A DNA stretch of 64,000 nt from CAYJHC01 sp964369465 (GTDB lineage Bacteria > Bacillota > Clostridia > Peptostreptococcales > Anaerovoracaceae): positions 1 through 64,000 of the forward strand of contig CAYJEX010000004.1 of assembly GCA_964369465.1 (NCBI GenBank), read 5' to 3'. The translations under genes and the position numbers were made by a program. Shown here one piece after another: positions 17,191 to 26,281 of the stretch. The notes below the pieces were generated by a model that saw nothing but the letters and a program-made list of their open reading frames with translations, made no database searches and had not been told where the DNA came from. How positions within the stretch are numbered: the first letter of the stretch is position 1; every line of letters starts with the position of its first letter.

Positions 17191-18663
17191 ATGGGGATAA
17201 ATCGATGGGAAGAACCAGCGGAAATAATTAAAAAATTAAACGAATTGTCTAAAAACTCAATGTGGGATGTGGAGAATCAATATTACAGAGAAAGTGTGTA
17301 TGAGCATTTTGAAAGCAAGTGTACTTCTTCAAAAGGAGAATATGCTCTTGCTGCAACTTTACTTTCGGATTCTTATGAAAAAAAAGGGTTTGCAAATGAA
17401 CCTTTCCCTTTAGTTTTTAAAGACTCAGAGGGACCAGTAATTGAGGATATAGATGGTAATATGTATTTGAACTTCCATCCAGGTGATGGAGAAACAATTT
17501 TGGGAGGAAAGAACAAAAGGGTAATACGAACAATAAAAGAAGTCGTGAGTGAACATGGAACAGGAATAAATTTACCATTGTCACATGAAAGAATTTTGGC
17601 AAAAGAAATTCAAAGGAACTTTAGATATTTTGATATGGTGAAATTTTTCAATAGCAGAACAGAGGCAACGATGGCTGCTATTCGTGTTGCAAGAGCATGC
17701 ACAAAGAGAAAGAAAATAATCAAAATAGGCGGATCTAATCATGGATGGTATGACGACGTTATGGTTGGAAGTAAAATTCCAGGAAGCAAAATGTTTTTAA
17801 ACACCTTTGGAATAAACCGAGCTGCACTGAAATACACAAAAGAAGTTGAGCCTAATAATATAGAGGCAATGAAAAAGGCTCTAAAACATAATGTCGCTGC
17901 AGTCATAGTGGAGCCAATAGGCGTAGACAATGGAAGAATTCCTTTGGATTATTACTACTGCAAAGAATTAAGAGAAATATGCGATGAAAAAGAGGTCATT
18001 CTAATATTTGATGAAACAAACACTGCTTTCAGATTAGGTAATGGAGGAGTACAAGAGTATTTAAAAGTGTATCCTGATATTACTATTTTAGGAAGTGTCG
18101 TTGGAGGAGGGTTCCCTGCAGCAGCACTTGGAGGTGCAAAAAAAGTAATGGATGCATTTTCGATTGGAGTAGGAAAAAGAAAGAAAAAAACAATTGTTGC
18201 TAATGGGCGGCATCATGGAAACCCAGTTTTCTGTGCTGCGGGATATGCGGCAATAAAAGAAATAGTGGATGGAGGGCTATGTCAATACGTTGCGGACTTG
18301 GGAGATAAAATGGCAGATGGACTAAATAAAATCATGTTCAAATACAACTTCCCGTTCGTTGCCTATAATTATGGAGGTATTGTACACTTGGAAATTGTAG
18401 CAGATACTAATTTCAACCTTAAAGCAAAAACTAATTTAGGAACAATTAGAGCTATTGCAAGGATAAAAAAAGAACATGAAAAAAGAGAAAGGGCATTGCG
18501 AAGAATAAATGCGGCCTTTATCTCAGAGGGATTGATTCTTAGCGAAGGTAGAACACTTTTCATGAATTCGCAAATGGACAATGCTGTTATTGAAGCGGCC
18601 TTGTTAAGATTTGAAAAAGTTTTTATCAACCTGGTTGAAACTGAAGACAGAAAAGAGGTGTAG
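17191..18663 (+). CDS. Class III aminotransferase/GSA-aminomutase-like protein lacking the PLP lysine
   Basis: 490 residues with the fold of glutamate-1-semialdehyde aminomutase. Visible blocks are DGNMYLNFHPGDGETILG, the aspartate that contacts the PLP ring (FDETNTAFR, Asp274) and PDITILGSVVGGGFPAAALGG. In active relatives the last block reads GK(I/V)(I/V)GGG; here the Schiff-base lysine is Ser302 (codon agt). The phosphate-binding NSGTEA is NSRTEA (Arg156), and YHGH is NHGW. The protein is therefore probably not a normal transaminase; it may bind a ligand or work as a partner of the aldolase encoded one base downstream. AAAGGAG precedes the ATG. The frame is intact and unbroken, so it is not a simple pseudogene. 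Confidence 0.85.
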   Translation: MGINRWEEPAEIIKKLNELSKNSMWDVENQYYRESVYEHFESKCTSSKGEYALAATLLSDSYEKKGFANEPFPLVFKDSEGPVIEDIDGNMYLNFHPGDGETILGGKNKRVIRTIKEVVSEHGTGINLPLSHERILAKEIQRNFRYFDMVKFFNSRTEATMAAIRVARACTKRKKIIKIGGSNHGWYDDVMVGSKIPGSKMFLNTFGINRAALKYTKEVEPNNIEAMKKALKHNVAAVIVEPIGVDNGRIPLDYYYCKELREICDEKEVILIFDETNTAFRLGNGGVQEYLKVYPDITILGSVVGGGFPAAALGGAKKVMDAFSIGVGKRKKKTIVANGRHHGNPVFCAAGYAAIKEIVDGGLCQYVADLGDKMADGLNKIMFKYNFPFVAYNYGGIVHLEIVADTNFNLKAKTNLGTIRAIARIKKEHEKRERALRRINAAFISEGLILSEGRTLFMNSQMDNAVIEAALLRFEKVFINLVETEDRKEV

Positions 18664-18664
18664 T

Positions 18665-19825
18665 ATGGCAAAGAAATACACGATAGAGAGAATTGTGAAG
18701 AGGTTAGAAAAAGAACCATTTTTAGGCGAAGATATTATAGTTGCAATAAGAGGAGAAGAGGGCAAAGCTGATTTTCTAGGAGAAAAAGTTGCGGAGTTTT
18801 TTCATATATTTGAAAAAAAAGAAGATATAAAAATAATACTATGGCTTATGCCAAAGTACTCTGTGGAATTTTCTGAAGGAATAGAAAAACTTGTACCAAC
18901 AATAGATGATGTAGCACAAATTGTAGGTAAAGGAACAGAACCTATTTCGTTAAAGAATATTGATGCAGTAGTAGAGGAACTAGATAGAATAAAAGGAGCA
19001 TATATTAAAGAGGGTGGACTGCTTTTGGCAGGTGACGACTTGGAAGAAATGATAACGGTAGGAAACGTTATGGAAAAAGCGGCACTAGTACTTATTGAAT
19101 CGAAACCATTAGGAAGTGCAAAAGGATTCAAACCTGAAGAGGCTGAAGAAAGAAGGAAAATATACACAGATGTATATTCCCAAATCAGAAATAAAACAAT
19201 CGAAGAGGAAGAAGTACCAACAGAAAAAATTGAAATTAGCGATGTAGAGAACGAATTAAGAATTGAAATCGTTAAGGCAGGGAGAACGCTTCTGAAAAAC
19301 AACTTAGCTATAAGCACATGGGGGAATATTTCTGCGAGGCTAGATGAAGAATGGATTCTATTGACACCGAGTGGAATTCCATACGCAAATTTAAAGGCTG
19401 AGGATATTGTAAAAGTGAATGTAGAAACTAATGAAAAAATAGGAAGACTTAGTCCTACGAGTGAGCTAGATCTTCATACAAAAATATATAAAATGGACAG
19501 AGAGGCAGGGGCAGTTATTCATGCACATGGACTCTATGGGAGTGTTTTTGCTGGATTAGGAAAAACATTGCCTGTAGTTAGTAGAGTGATGAAAGAAGCA
19601 GTAAATGGACCTTTAAATATGGTTCCATACTCAGAATCAGGAACTGAAAAACTTGCAAAAGATACGGTTGCTGTGATGGAAAAATATGATGTAAAAGCTG
19701 TTCTTTTAGAGTCGCATGGTACCGTTAATTACGCAAAATCATTAAAAGATGCACTGTTGGATTGTGCGTTAGTAGATAAATGTGCAAAAATATATATTGA
19801 TAGAAAAAAAGGAATTTTCGAATAA
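18665..19825 (+). CDS. Class II aldolase/adducin family protein with a degenerate N-terminal copy
   Basis: 386 residues. The C-terminal half (about 195-380) is a full class II aldolase domain: TWGNISARL, LTPSGIPY, SPTSELDLH (Glu267), the zinc ligands HAH at 286-288 and the third histidine in ESHG (His351). The N-terminal half (about 95-175) resembles the end of the same domain (GAYIKEGGLLLAGDDLEE...KAALVLIESKPLG) with no histidine ligands, so it looks like a worn duplicate. The family splits or epimerises sugar phosphates; the substrate is unknown. The ATG at 18665 has GAGGTG upstream and lies one base after the aminotransferase-like stop, so the two genes are surely co-expressed. Confidence 0.85.
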   Translation: MAKKYTIERIVKRLEKEPFLGEDIIVAIRGEEGKADFLGEKVAEFFHIFEKKEDIKIILWLMPKYSVEFSEGIEKLVPTIDDVAQIVGKGTEPISLKNIDAVVEELDRIKGAYIKEGGLLLAGDDLEEMITVGNVMEKAALVLIESKPLGSAKGFKPEEAEERRKIYTDVYSQIRNKTIEEEEVPTEKIEISDVENELRIEIVKAGRTLLKNNLAISTWGNISARLDEEWILLTPSGIPYANLKAEDIVKVNVETNEKIGRLSPTSELDLHTKIYKMDREAGAVIHAHGLYGSVFAGLGKTLPVVSRVMKEAVNGPLNMVPYSESGTEKLAKDTVAVMEKYDVKAVLLESHGTVNYAKSLKDALLDCALVDKCAKIYIDRKKGIFE

Positions 19826-19885
19826 TATATTTGAAGTAGATACTAAATTAATTAATTGAATTTAGGGGAGTGCCCTTTGCGTTGC

Positions 19886-19920
19886 TTGATAATAATGTTA
19901 ATATGTGATATTATTATCAA
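19886..19920 (+). promoter_or_regulatory. Promoter with overlapping palindromic operator, upstream of acyl-CoA synthetase
   Basis: TTGATA (19886-19891) and TATTAT (19909-19914) are 17 bases apart, a good SigA promoter. The same bases form a perfect 11-bp inverted repeat, TTGATAATAAT (19886-19896) with ATTATTATCAA (19910-19920). The arms cover the -35 and -10 boxes, as expected for a repressor site. The regulator is not identified. Confidence 0.7.
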
Positions 19921-19963
19921 ATACAGCGAAGTTTAAAATGGATAAAACAGGAGGTAATTTAAG

Positions 19964-21838
19964 ATGGATAAAACAGAATACATAGAAATAAAAAAAGTTG
20001 AAAAACAATGGGCGGAAGGAATTGTGACAAAGATTCAGAATTCAAAAGACGCTACTGTAAAATACAAAGATAGCAGACCAATTACAGATATAAGAGACAT
20101 GTTTAGATCGAGCGTTGAGCTTTTTGGAGATAATGTGGCTTTTCACGAGAAACCAGATAGGAATTCTCCATATAAAACAATCACATATAAAGAAGCAGAA
20201 AAAGATGTAAATGCTTTGGGAACGGCATTGCTTGCATTAGGACTTAAAGGGAAAAGAATAGGTATTGTTGGAGAAAATTCTTATAAGTGGGCAGTTTCTT
20301 ATCTTTCGGTTGTTTGTGGTGTTGGTGTTGTTGTTCCATTAGATAAAGAGTTAAAAGAAGAAGAATTAATTACGCTAGCTAAACGTTCTGACATGGCGGC
20401 AATAATATACACTGACACTTATAAAGATGTGTTTGGTAACTCTAAAAAATTAAAAGGAACAGAACTAAAGTATCAGATTAATATGAATCTTAACCAATCA
20501 GATGTTGAAAACAGCAGCAAGTTTGAAAAATTTGCAAATAAATGCGAAGAGAAAGAACCGAAAAAAATAGGATTCGAAAATGAAATTTCTTTTGATGGGC
20601 TATTAGAATTTGGAACAAAATTATTAGAATCAGGCAATAGAGAATTTATCGATGCACAAGTAATTAACTCAGAGATGAATATAATCTTATTCACATCAGG
20701 GACTACGGGAGTGTCGAAGGGTGTAATGCTTTCGCAAAAAAATATTGCTTGTGACCTTATGGTGGCACCAACAGTTTTGAAGGTAAATGAAACTGATATT
20801 TTCTTCTCGGTTTTACCAATACATCATACATACGAATGTACTTGTGGATTCCTAATGCCAATGTACAAAGGAGCTTCTATAGCATATTGTGAAGGGCTAA
20901 AATATATCACAAAAAATCTTGAAGAAGTAAAACCTACAATGTTTCTGGGTGTGCCTGTATTATTTGAAACTTTACATAAAAAGATATGGGCAAATGTAAG
21001 GAAAAAAGGAAAAGAAAAAGTACTAAAAAAAGTTATAAAAGCGAATAAAGTTACAAAGAAAATAGGTATTGACCTAGGTAATAAGTTCTTTAAAGACATT
21101 AGAGCAGTCTTTGGTGGAAGAATGAGAATGATGATTTGTGGAGGAGCTGCTATAAATCCTGATGTTTTACAGGGAATTAGGGATTTTGGAATAATGGCAC
21201 TTCAAGGATATGGACTTACAGAGTGTGCCCCTATGGGAGCGCTTAATCCAGATACAGCGCCAAAAAATGCATCAATTGGTAGAAGTTTTCCTGCGTGTGA
21301 ACTAAAAGTCTTTGCAGCAAATGAAGAGGGAATTGGAGAAATTTGCGTAAAAGGCGACAACGTTATGATGGGATATTACGAAATGGAAGAAGAAACTTCT
21401 AAAGTAATAAAAGATGGATGGCTTCATACTGGAGATTTAGGAAAAATTGATAGTGAGGGCTATGTATATATTACAGGTAGAGCTAAAAACGTAATAATCA
21501 CTAAAAATGGTAAAAACGTATATCCAGAAGAAATAGAATATAATATAAATAATATACAGTATGTTTTGGAATCAATGGTATATGGAGATGAAACAGAAAG
21601 TGGCCAAGATACAAAAATAGTCGCTTCAATTCGATTGGACGATGAAGTTGTTGCAGAATTATTCCAAGATATTTCGAAAGAAGAAATTGAAAAAAAACTA
21701 TGGGAAGACATAGAAATGATTAATGAAAAAGAGCCTATGTTCAAGAAAGTCAAAAAAATAGTTATTAAAGAAAATGATTTCATAAAGAACACGTCGAAAA
21801 AAATAAAGAGACATGCTGAAGAGAATAAAGTGAAATAG
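19964..21838 (+). CDS. AMP-dependent synthetase, long-chain fatty-acid-CoA ligase type
   Basis: 624 residues. It has the adenylate-forming motifs ILFTSGTTGVSKGVMLS (P-loop), GYGLTECAP, DGWLHTGDLGKID and, near the end, NTSKKIKR with the catalytic lysine. It activates a carboxylic acid with ATP and joins it to CoA; the length and motif forms fit long-chain acyl-CoA synthetases (FadD/ACSL type), but the chain length cannot be read. ACAGGAGG precedes the ATG. Its promoter overlaps a perfect palindrome, so it is likely repressed by a dedicated regulator, perhaps acyl-responsive (inference). Confidence 0.9.
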   Translation: MDKTEYIEIKKVEKQWAEGIVTKIQNSKDATVKYKDSRPITDIRDMFRSSVELFGDNVAFHEKPDRNSPYKTITYKEAEKDVNALGTALLALGLKGKRIGIVGENSYKWAVSYLSVVCGVGVVVPLDKELKEEELITLAKRSDMAAIIYTDTYKDVFGNSKKLKGTELKYQINMNLNQSDVENSSKFEKFANKCEEKEPKKIGFENEISFDGLLEFGTKLLESGNREFIDAQVINSEMNIILFTSGTTGVSKGVMLSQKNIACDLMVAPTVLKVNETDIFFSVLPIHHTYECTCGFLMPMYKGASIAYCEGLKYITKNLEEVKPTMFLGVPVLFETLHKKIWANVRKKGKEKVLKKVIKANKVTKKIGIDLGNKFFKDIRAVFGGRMRMMICGGAAINPDVLQGIRDFGIMALQGYGLTECAPMGALNPDTAPKNASIGRSFPACELKVFAANEEGIGEICVKGDNVMMGYYEMEEETSKVIKDGWLHTGDLGKIDSEGYVYITGRAKNVIITKNGKNVYPEEIEYNINNIQYVLESMVYGDETESGQDTKIVASIRLDDEVVAELFQDISKEEIEKKLWEDIEMINEKEPMFKKVKKIVIKENDFIKNTSKKIKRHAEENKVK

Positions 21839-21859
21839 ATAATTACTTTGCAATTTAAG

Positions 21860-21874
21860 TTCTATAGTATAGAA
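21860..21874. promoter_or_regulatory. 15-base perfect palindrome upstream of racemase gene
   Basis: TTCTATAGTATAGAA has two 7-base arms around one base and lies 25 bases before the ATG at 21900. It could be an operator. It is AT-rich and short, so chance is possible. Confidence 0.35.
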
Positions 21875-21899
21875 ATATGGATAACAAAAGGAGATGCAA

Positions 21900-22988
21900 A
21901 TGTCTGTTCTGCCAAGAGTTGTTATTGATTTAAAGAAAGTAAAGAGCAATACACAAAAAATAACAAAGATGTGTAAAAACTCAGGAATAGATGTTGCTGG
22001 TGTAATAAAAGGATATACTGGAATCTTGGAATGCACAAAGGCAATTGCAGAGAGTGGAGTGAAGTTTATTGCGTCTTCTAGATTGGAACAATTAGAATTA
22101 ACAAAAAAAGAGGGAGTAAATCTCCCTCTGATGATGATTAGAACACCAATGATTTCGGAAGTAAAAAAGGTGATAGAACTAGCGGAATATAGCTTGAACA
22201 GTGAAATTAGCGTTTTGTATGCACTAGATGAAGAGGCTAGAAAGCAAAATAAAATTCATAATGTCATACTTATGATTGACTTGGGAGACTTACGCGAAGG
22301 GTATTGGGATAAAACAGAGTTTGTTCAAACGGCTCTTATCGTTGAGAATGAACTCGAGAGTATTCATCTTTCAGGAACAGGAACCAATTTGGGTTGCTAC
22401 GGATCTATAGTGGCTACTCCAGAAAAATTAATTGAACTTGTAGAGTGTACAGAAGAAATAGAAAAAAAAATAAACAGAAAAATGGAAATTATTTCAGGCG
22501 GTGCTACAAACTCACTTCCAAGAATTTTAGAAGGGAATATGCCGAAGAGGATTAATCATCTTAGATTAGGGGAAGGAATAATTACTGCCAGAGACCTTGA
22601 AGAGCTGTATGGATATGATTTTTCCTTCATGGATAAGGACTGCTTTGTACTTGAGGCAGAAGTTATTGAGATAAAGGATAAGCCTAGCTATCCTGTTGGA
22701 ACAATAGGTTATGATGCTTTTGGACAGAAACAAGTATATGAAGACAAAGGAATTAGAAAAAGGGCAATTGTAGGAGTAGGTAAAGTTGATTATGCATTTA
22801 CCGATCAGATACGTCCAAGACAAAAGGGCATGGAAGTTATTGGAGCTTCAAGCGATCATACAATACTTGATATTGAAAACGCAGAAGAAACAATAAATGT
22901 AGGTGATGTTATAAGTTTTGACCTTACGTATGCAAGTACGGTTTTTTTAACTAATAGCTCTAATGTTAAAATAAAATTTATAAATTAA
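21900..22988 (+). CDS. Alanine/ornithine racemase family PLP enzyme
   Basis: 362 residues. The N-terminal TIM-barrel holds the PLP lysine (VAGVIKG, Lys37), followed by LMIDLGDLREGYW, GTGTNLGCYG and ISGGATNSLPRI, and a C-terminal beta domain with GTIGYDAFGQK and GASSDHTILD. These blocks match the ornithine racemase (Orr) type known from amino-acid-fermenting clostridia, but the substrate is not proven; alanine, ornithine or another amino acid is possible. The ATG at 21900 is chosen because AAAGGAG at 21887-21893 leaves 6 bases; the ATG at 21894 touches the ribosome binding site. Confidence 0.85.
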   Translation: MSVLPRVVIDLKKVKSNTQKITKMCKNSGIDVAGVIKGYTGILECTKAIAESGVKFIASSRLEQLELTKKEGVNLPLMMIRTPMISEVKKVIELAEYSLNSEISVLYALDEEARKQNKIHNVILMIDLGDLREGYWDKTEFVQTALIVENELESIHLSGTGTNLGCYGSIVATPEKLIELVECTEEIEKKINRKMEIISGGATNSLPRILEGNMPKRINHLRLGEGIITARDLEELYGYDFSFMDKDCFVLEAEVIEIKDKPSYPVGTIGYDAFGQKQVYEDKGIRKRAIVGVGKVDYAFTDQIRPRQKGMEVIGASSDHTILDIENAEETINVGDVISFDLTYASTVFLTNSSNVKIKFIN

Positions 22989-23035
22989 ATATAATTTAAA
23001 TTGTTACCCCTAATATAATATGAGGAGTGGAAAAA

Positions 23036-23518
23036 ATGTCAGAAGGAATATTAATTACAAGAAAAAAATATGAAGAAATCAAGATTGAATTAGAAGAACT
23101 CGTTACGATAAAAAGAGCAGAGGTATCTCAAAGAATAAAAGAAGCTAGAGAACATGGAGATATTTCGGAAAATGCTGAGTACGATGCTGCAAAAAATGAA
23201 CAAGCTGAAATGGAAGAAAAAATAAAAAAACTTGAAGAAACATTGCTTAAAGCAGAATTTATTGAAGACCAAAAGCAAGTTAAAGGTAAAGTTAGTGAAG
23301 GAAACCAAATAGAAGTAAAAATTACAGCAGGAGAAAAAGTTACAACAGCGAAATATATTATACTTGGTAGAACGGAAGCTGATCCTGTACAAGGAATTAT
23401 TTCTAATGAATGTGCTGTTGGAAAAGCCTTGCTTGGAAAAGTAATAGGTGATATTGTTTCGATAGAAACACCAGCAGGTCAAAGAATTTATGAAGTACTA
23501 GATATACAAAAGAGATAG
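23036..23518 (+). CDS. greA: Transcription elongation factor GreA
   Basis: 160 residues. An N-terminal coiled coil (about 5-75) carries the conserved acidic tip around GDISENAEYDAAKNEQ, followed by the FKBP-like C-terminal domain ending GKALLGKVIGDIVSIETPAG. It rescues backtracked RNA polymerase. The start is the ATG at 23036 with GAGGAG nine bases upstream; a GTG at 23027 overlaps that site and is rejected. lysS follows after about 75 bases, a common pairing in clostridia. Confidence 0.96.
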   Translation: MSEGILITRKKYEEIKIELEELVTIKRAEVSQRIKEAREHGDISENAEYDAAKNEQAEMEEKIKKLEETLLKAEFIEDQKQVKGKVSEGNQIEVKITAGEKVTTAKYIILGRTEADPVQGIISNECAVGKALLGKVIGDIVSIETPAGQRIYEVLDIQKR

Positions 23519-23592
23519 ATTGCTTTAATAGAAATTGATTTGCTTTAATTTTTATTTTATATAAAAACATTTAACATTATATGGAGAAGAAA

Positions 23593-25119
23593 ATGGAAGA
23601 AAAAAAAATATCAGAGCTTGAACAAGAAAATTTAACTCATGAGCAAATAAGCGAACAAGTTAAAATCAGAAAAGAAAAACTCAAAGAGCTTCAAGAGAAT
23701 GGAAGAAATCCATTTTTGATTGAAAATTGGAATGTGACGGCGCATAGCCAAACTATAAAAGATAATTTTGATAGTTTGGAAGGCAAGGAAGTCTCAATTG
23801 CAGGAAGAATCATGGCTAACAGACATATGGGTAAAGCTTCTTTTGTTGATATACAAGATAGAGAAGGAAGAATACAAGCATACGTTAGACAGGACGCTAT
23901 AGGTGAAGAAGATTATAAATGGTTTGTTTCTTATGATATTGGGGACATAGTGGGTGTTCAAGGTGAGATTTTCAAAACAAGACATGGAGAAATTTCAATA
24001 AAAGCTTCAAATGTCACTTTGCTTACAAAATCACTTCAAGTTTTGCCTAATAAGTGGCAAGGATTGAAGGATACAGATATAAGGTACAGACAAAGATATG
24101 TTGACTTGATAATGAACCAAGATGTAAAATCAACTTTTGTTAAACGCTCACAAATAATAAAAGAAATAAAAAGAGTTTTAGAAGAGGATTTCGGATATTT
24201 GGAAGTTGACACTCCTATTCTCACAACAATAGCAGGTGGGGCAAATGCAAGACCGTTTGAAACACATCATAACACTTTGGATTTGGATATGAAACTTAGA
24301 ATATCCAACGAGCTGTACCTTAAAAGACTTACGGTAGGGGGTCTTGATAGAGTATACGAGATGGGGAAAATGTTTAGAAACGAAGGAATGGATAGAAATC
24401 ACAACCCCGAGTTTACATCTATGGAATGCTATATGGCGTATGGAGATATGGACGACATGTGTCAGGTGACAGAAGATGTTGTATCTAAAGCGGCGCTAAA
24501 GGCAACAGGATCTATGGTAATAGAGTATCAAGGGAAAAAATTTGACCTTACTCCTCCATGGAAGAGGATAGATATGGCTCAAGCGATAAAAGAAATAACG
24601 GGGATTGACTTTTCCATTATCAATACTGATGAAGAAGCTAGGGAAGCAGCTATAAAGCAAGGAATGGATAAAGACGAAGTTAAGGGAATGACAAGAGGCA
24701 AGGTTCTTGCAGAAATATTTGAGGAGTATTGTGAGGAAGCACCAGGATATTTAGACGGTCCAGTTTTCGTTACAGGACATCCTGTTGAGATTAGTCCGTT
24801 GTCAAAAAGAGATCCGATTGACCCAAGAATAACAAGAAGGTTTGAAGCATATATTAATGGTTGGGAAATTGCCAACGCATTTTCAGAACTTAATGATCCA
24901 ATCGATCAATATGAAAGGTTCATGGAGCAGCAAGCTCAATTAGACAAGGGTGAAGATGATGAAGCTCATCCAATGGATGAAGATTTCGTAAATGCTTTAG
25001 AAGTAGGAATGCCACCAACGGGAGGTTTGGGAATAGGAATAGATAGAGTTATTATGCTTATAACAGATGCAGCAAGCATCAGAGATATAATATTATTCCC
25101 TACAATGAAACCATTATAA
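23593..25119 (+). CDS. lysS: Lysyl-tRNA synthetase, class II
   Basis: 508 residues. The N-terminal OB-fold anticodon-binding domain (SIAGRIMANRHMGKASFVDIQD) is followed by the class II core with YRQRYVDLIMN, the motif 2 region FRNEGMDRNHNPEFT and motif 3 GLGIGIDRVIMLITD. It charges tRNA-Lys. The ATG at 23593 is preferred to the one at 23581 because GGAGAAG at 23583-23589 is then well placed. No T-box leader was found. Confidence 0.96.
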   Translation: MEEKKISELEQENLTHEQISEQVKIRKEKLKELQENGRNPFLIENWNVTAHSQTIKDNFDSLEGKEVSIAGRIMANRHMGKASFVDIQDREGRIQAYVRQDAIGEEDYKWFVSYDIGDIVGVQGEIFKTRHGEISIKASNVTLLTKSLQVLPNKWQGLKDTDIRYRQRYVDLIMNQDVKSTFVKRSQIIKEIKRVLEEDFGYLEVDTPILTTIAGGANARPFETHHNTLDLDMKLRISNELYLKRLTVGGLDRVYEMGKMFRNEGMDRNHNPEFTSMECYMAYGDMDDMCQVTEDVVSKAALKATGSMVIEYQGKKFDLTPPWKRIDMAQAIKEITGIDFSIINTDEEAREAAIKQGMDKDEVKGMTRGKVLAEIFEEYCEEAPGYLDGPVFVTGHPVEISPLSKRDPIDPRITRRFEAYINGWEIANAFSELNDPIDQYERFMEQQAQLDKGEDDEAHPMDEDFVNALEVGMPPTGGLGIGIDRVIMLITDAASIRDIILFPTMKPL

Positions 25120-25163
25120 AAAATAAAGTGATATTAATTTTATAATACAAATGAAATGATAAG

Positions 25164-25203
25164 TTGTTGGATGTTTTGTTTTGATATCTAACAATTTCTT
25201 CTT
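25164..25203 (+). terminator. Possible weak terminator after lysS
   Basis: TTGTTGGAT (25164-25172) can pair with ATCTAACAA (25186-25194) with one G-U pair, followed by TTTCTTCTTT. The stem is AT-rich and the call is tentative. Confidence 0.4.
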
Positions 25204-25290
25204 TGGATATGAAATATTGGTATACAAAGTAATGAAATTAATCGTTATACATTTTATTGCGATCGATTTGATCTAGGAGTTGTTTCTAAA

Positions 25291-25749
25291 ATGAAAAAAA
25301 GAAGATTTAAAGATATAGTAGTTCTAATAGGAACTGTACTTAAAATTGGAACTTGGAAAGCTTTGAAAACTGCATTTATGCTTTTGAAAATTATTGTGCC
25401 AATTTATATATTGGTTACTATTTTTAAGTATTCCAAGGGGATGGAGTGGACTACAATGATTCTGGAGCCTGTAATGGGGATTTTCAATTTGCCTGGCGAA
25501 GCAGCGGTTCCTATAATTGCTGGGATATTCACGGACGAATATGGGGCTATAGCAGGGATAAATTCGCTTGATTTTGCTGCGCCAGCAATAACAACTATTG
25601 CAATGATAACATTGATGTTTCACTCTATTCCGGTCGAATCTGTTTTGGCACAAAAAATCGGATATAGTGCAAGCAAAATAATACTTTTGAGATTTTTTAT
25701 GGCAATTATTGCAGGTTTGCTTGTTGGATGGATGGGGGTGTTGTTATAA
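25291..25749 (+). CDS. Nucleoside-recognition (Gate) domain membrane protein, first of a pair
   Basis: 152 residues, mostly hydrophobic, with three or four membrane helices and the Gate-domain feature LPGEAAVPIIAGIFTDEYGAIAGI. It resembles one half of SpmA/SpmB-like or nucleoside-recognition proteins. The next gene begins inside its stop codon, and the two together probably make one membrane unit. Substrate and function are unknown. The start at 25291 has only weak Shine-Dalgarno support (CTAGGAG about 12 bases upstream). Confidence 0.75.
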   Translation: MKKRRFKDIVVLIGTVLKIGTWKALKTAFMLLKIIVPIYILVTIFKYSKGMEWTTMILEPVMGIFNLPGEAAVPIIAGIFTDEYGAIAGINSLDFAAPAITTIAMITLMFHSIPVESVLAQKIGYSASKIILLRFFMAIIAGLLVGWMGVLL

Positions 25750-26228
25750 TGCTTAAAAATTGGGGATACATTTTTGATGAAATATTTAACGGAATAATCT
25801 CTACAATTATTACTTTGCTGATTATCTTGATACCATTATTTATATTTATTGAAATTTTGATTAAATGTAATGCTTTAGAAAAGTTGGCACGAAAATTGTC
25901 TTGGTTCGCAAAACTTATCAAGGTAGACAAAAAAGCCATATTTCCTTTATTGGTAGGCATTGTGATGGGAGTAACATATGGTGCGGGAACTCTTATAGAG
26001 CTGAATAAAGAAGACCCATTATCAGAAAGGGATTTTGCAATACTAGGTATATTTATGTACATGTGCCATGGACTAATAGAAACAGTAGTGATATTTGCGG
26101 TTGCAGGTGCGAATATATGGGTTGTTAGCATTGGTAGATTTTTGATTGCTCTAGTCGTTACTATGATATTGGCAAGAACAAGTAGAATAAAAAAATTGTC
26201 AAACGAACCAAAGTATATCAAAACTTAA
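25749..26228 (+). CDS. Nucleoside-recognition (Gate) domain membrane protein, second of a pair
   Basis: 159 residues with several membrane helices and PLLVGIVMGVTYGAGTLIEL, a Gate-domain feature. Its ATG (25749-25751) shares one base with the stop codon of the preceding gene (taATG), so it is translationally coupled. A longer frame from 25728 would overlap the first gene by 22 bases and has no better ribosome binding site. Probable partner subunit of the first gene product; the transported or sensed compound is unknown. Confidence 0.75.
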   Translation: MLKNWGYIFDEIFNGIISTIITLLIILIPLFIFIEILIKCNALEKLARKLSWFAKLIKVDKKAIFPLLVGIVMGVTYGAGTLIELNKEDPLSERDFAILGIFMYMCHGLIETVVIFAVAGANIWVVSIGRFLIALVVTMILARTSRIKKLSNEPKYIKT

Positions 26229-26236
26229 TATATACA

Positions 26237-26280
26237 TATTCAACATAGCTAAACTTTAAGTTGGAATATTTTTTTCTTTT
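26237..26280. terminator. Likely terminator between convergent genes
   Basis: TATTCAAC (26237-26244) pairs with GTTGGAATA (26260-26268) with one bulge, followed by a long T-run to 26279. It would end the Gate-domain pair. It overlaps the region where the DJ-1/PfpI gene ends on the other strand. Confidence 0.5.
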
Positions 26281-26281
26281 G

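Noticed and set aside
25291..26228. Gate-domain pair considered as proof of sporulation (SpmA/SpmB)
   Set aside because: The proteins are general nucleoside-recognition Gate-domain members; no other sporulation gene is in the window.
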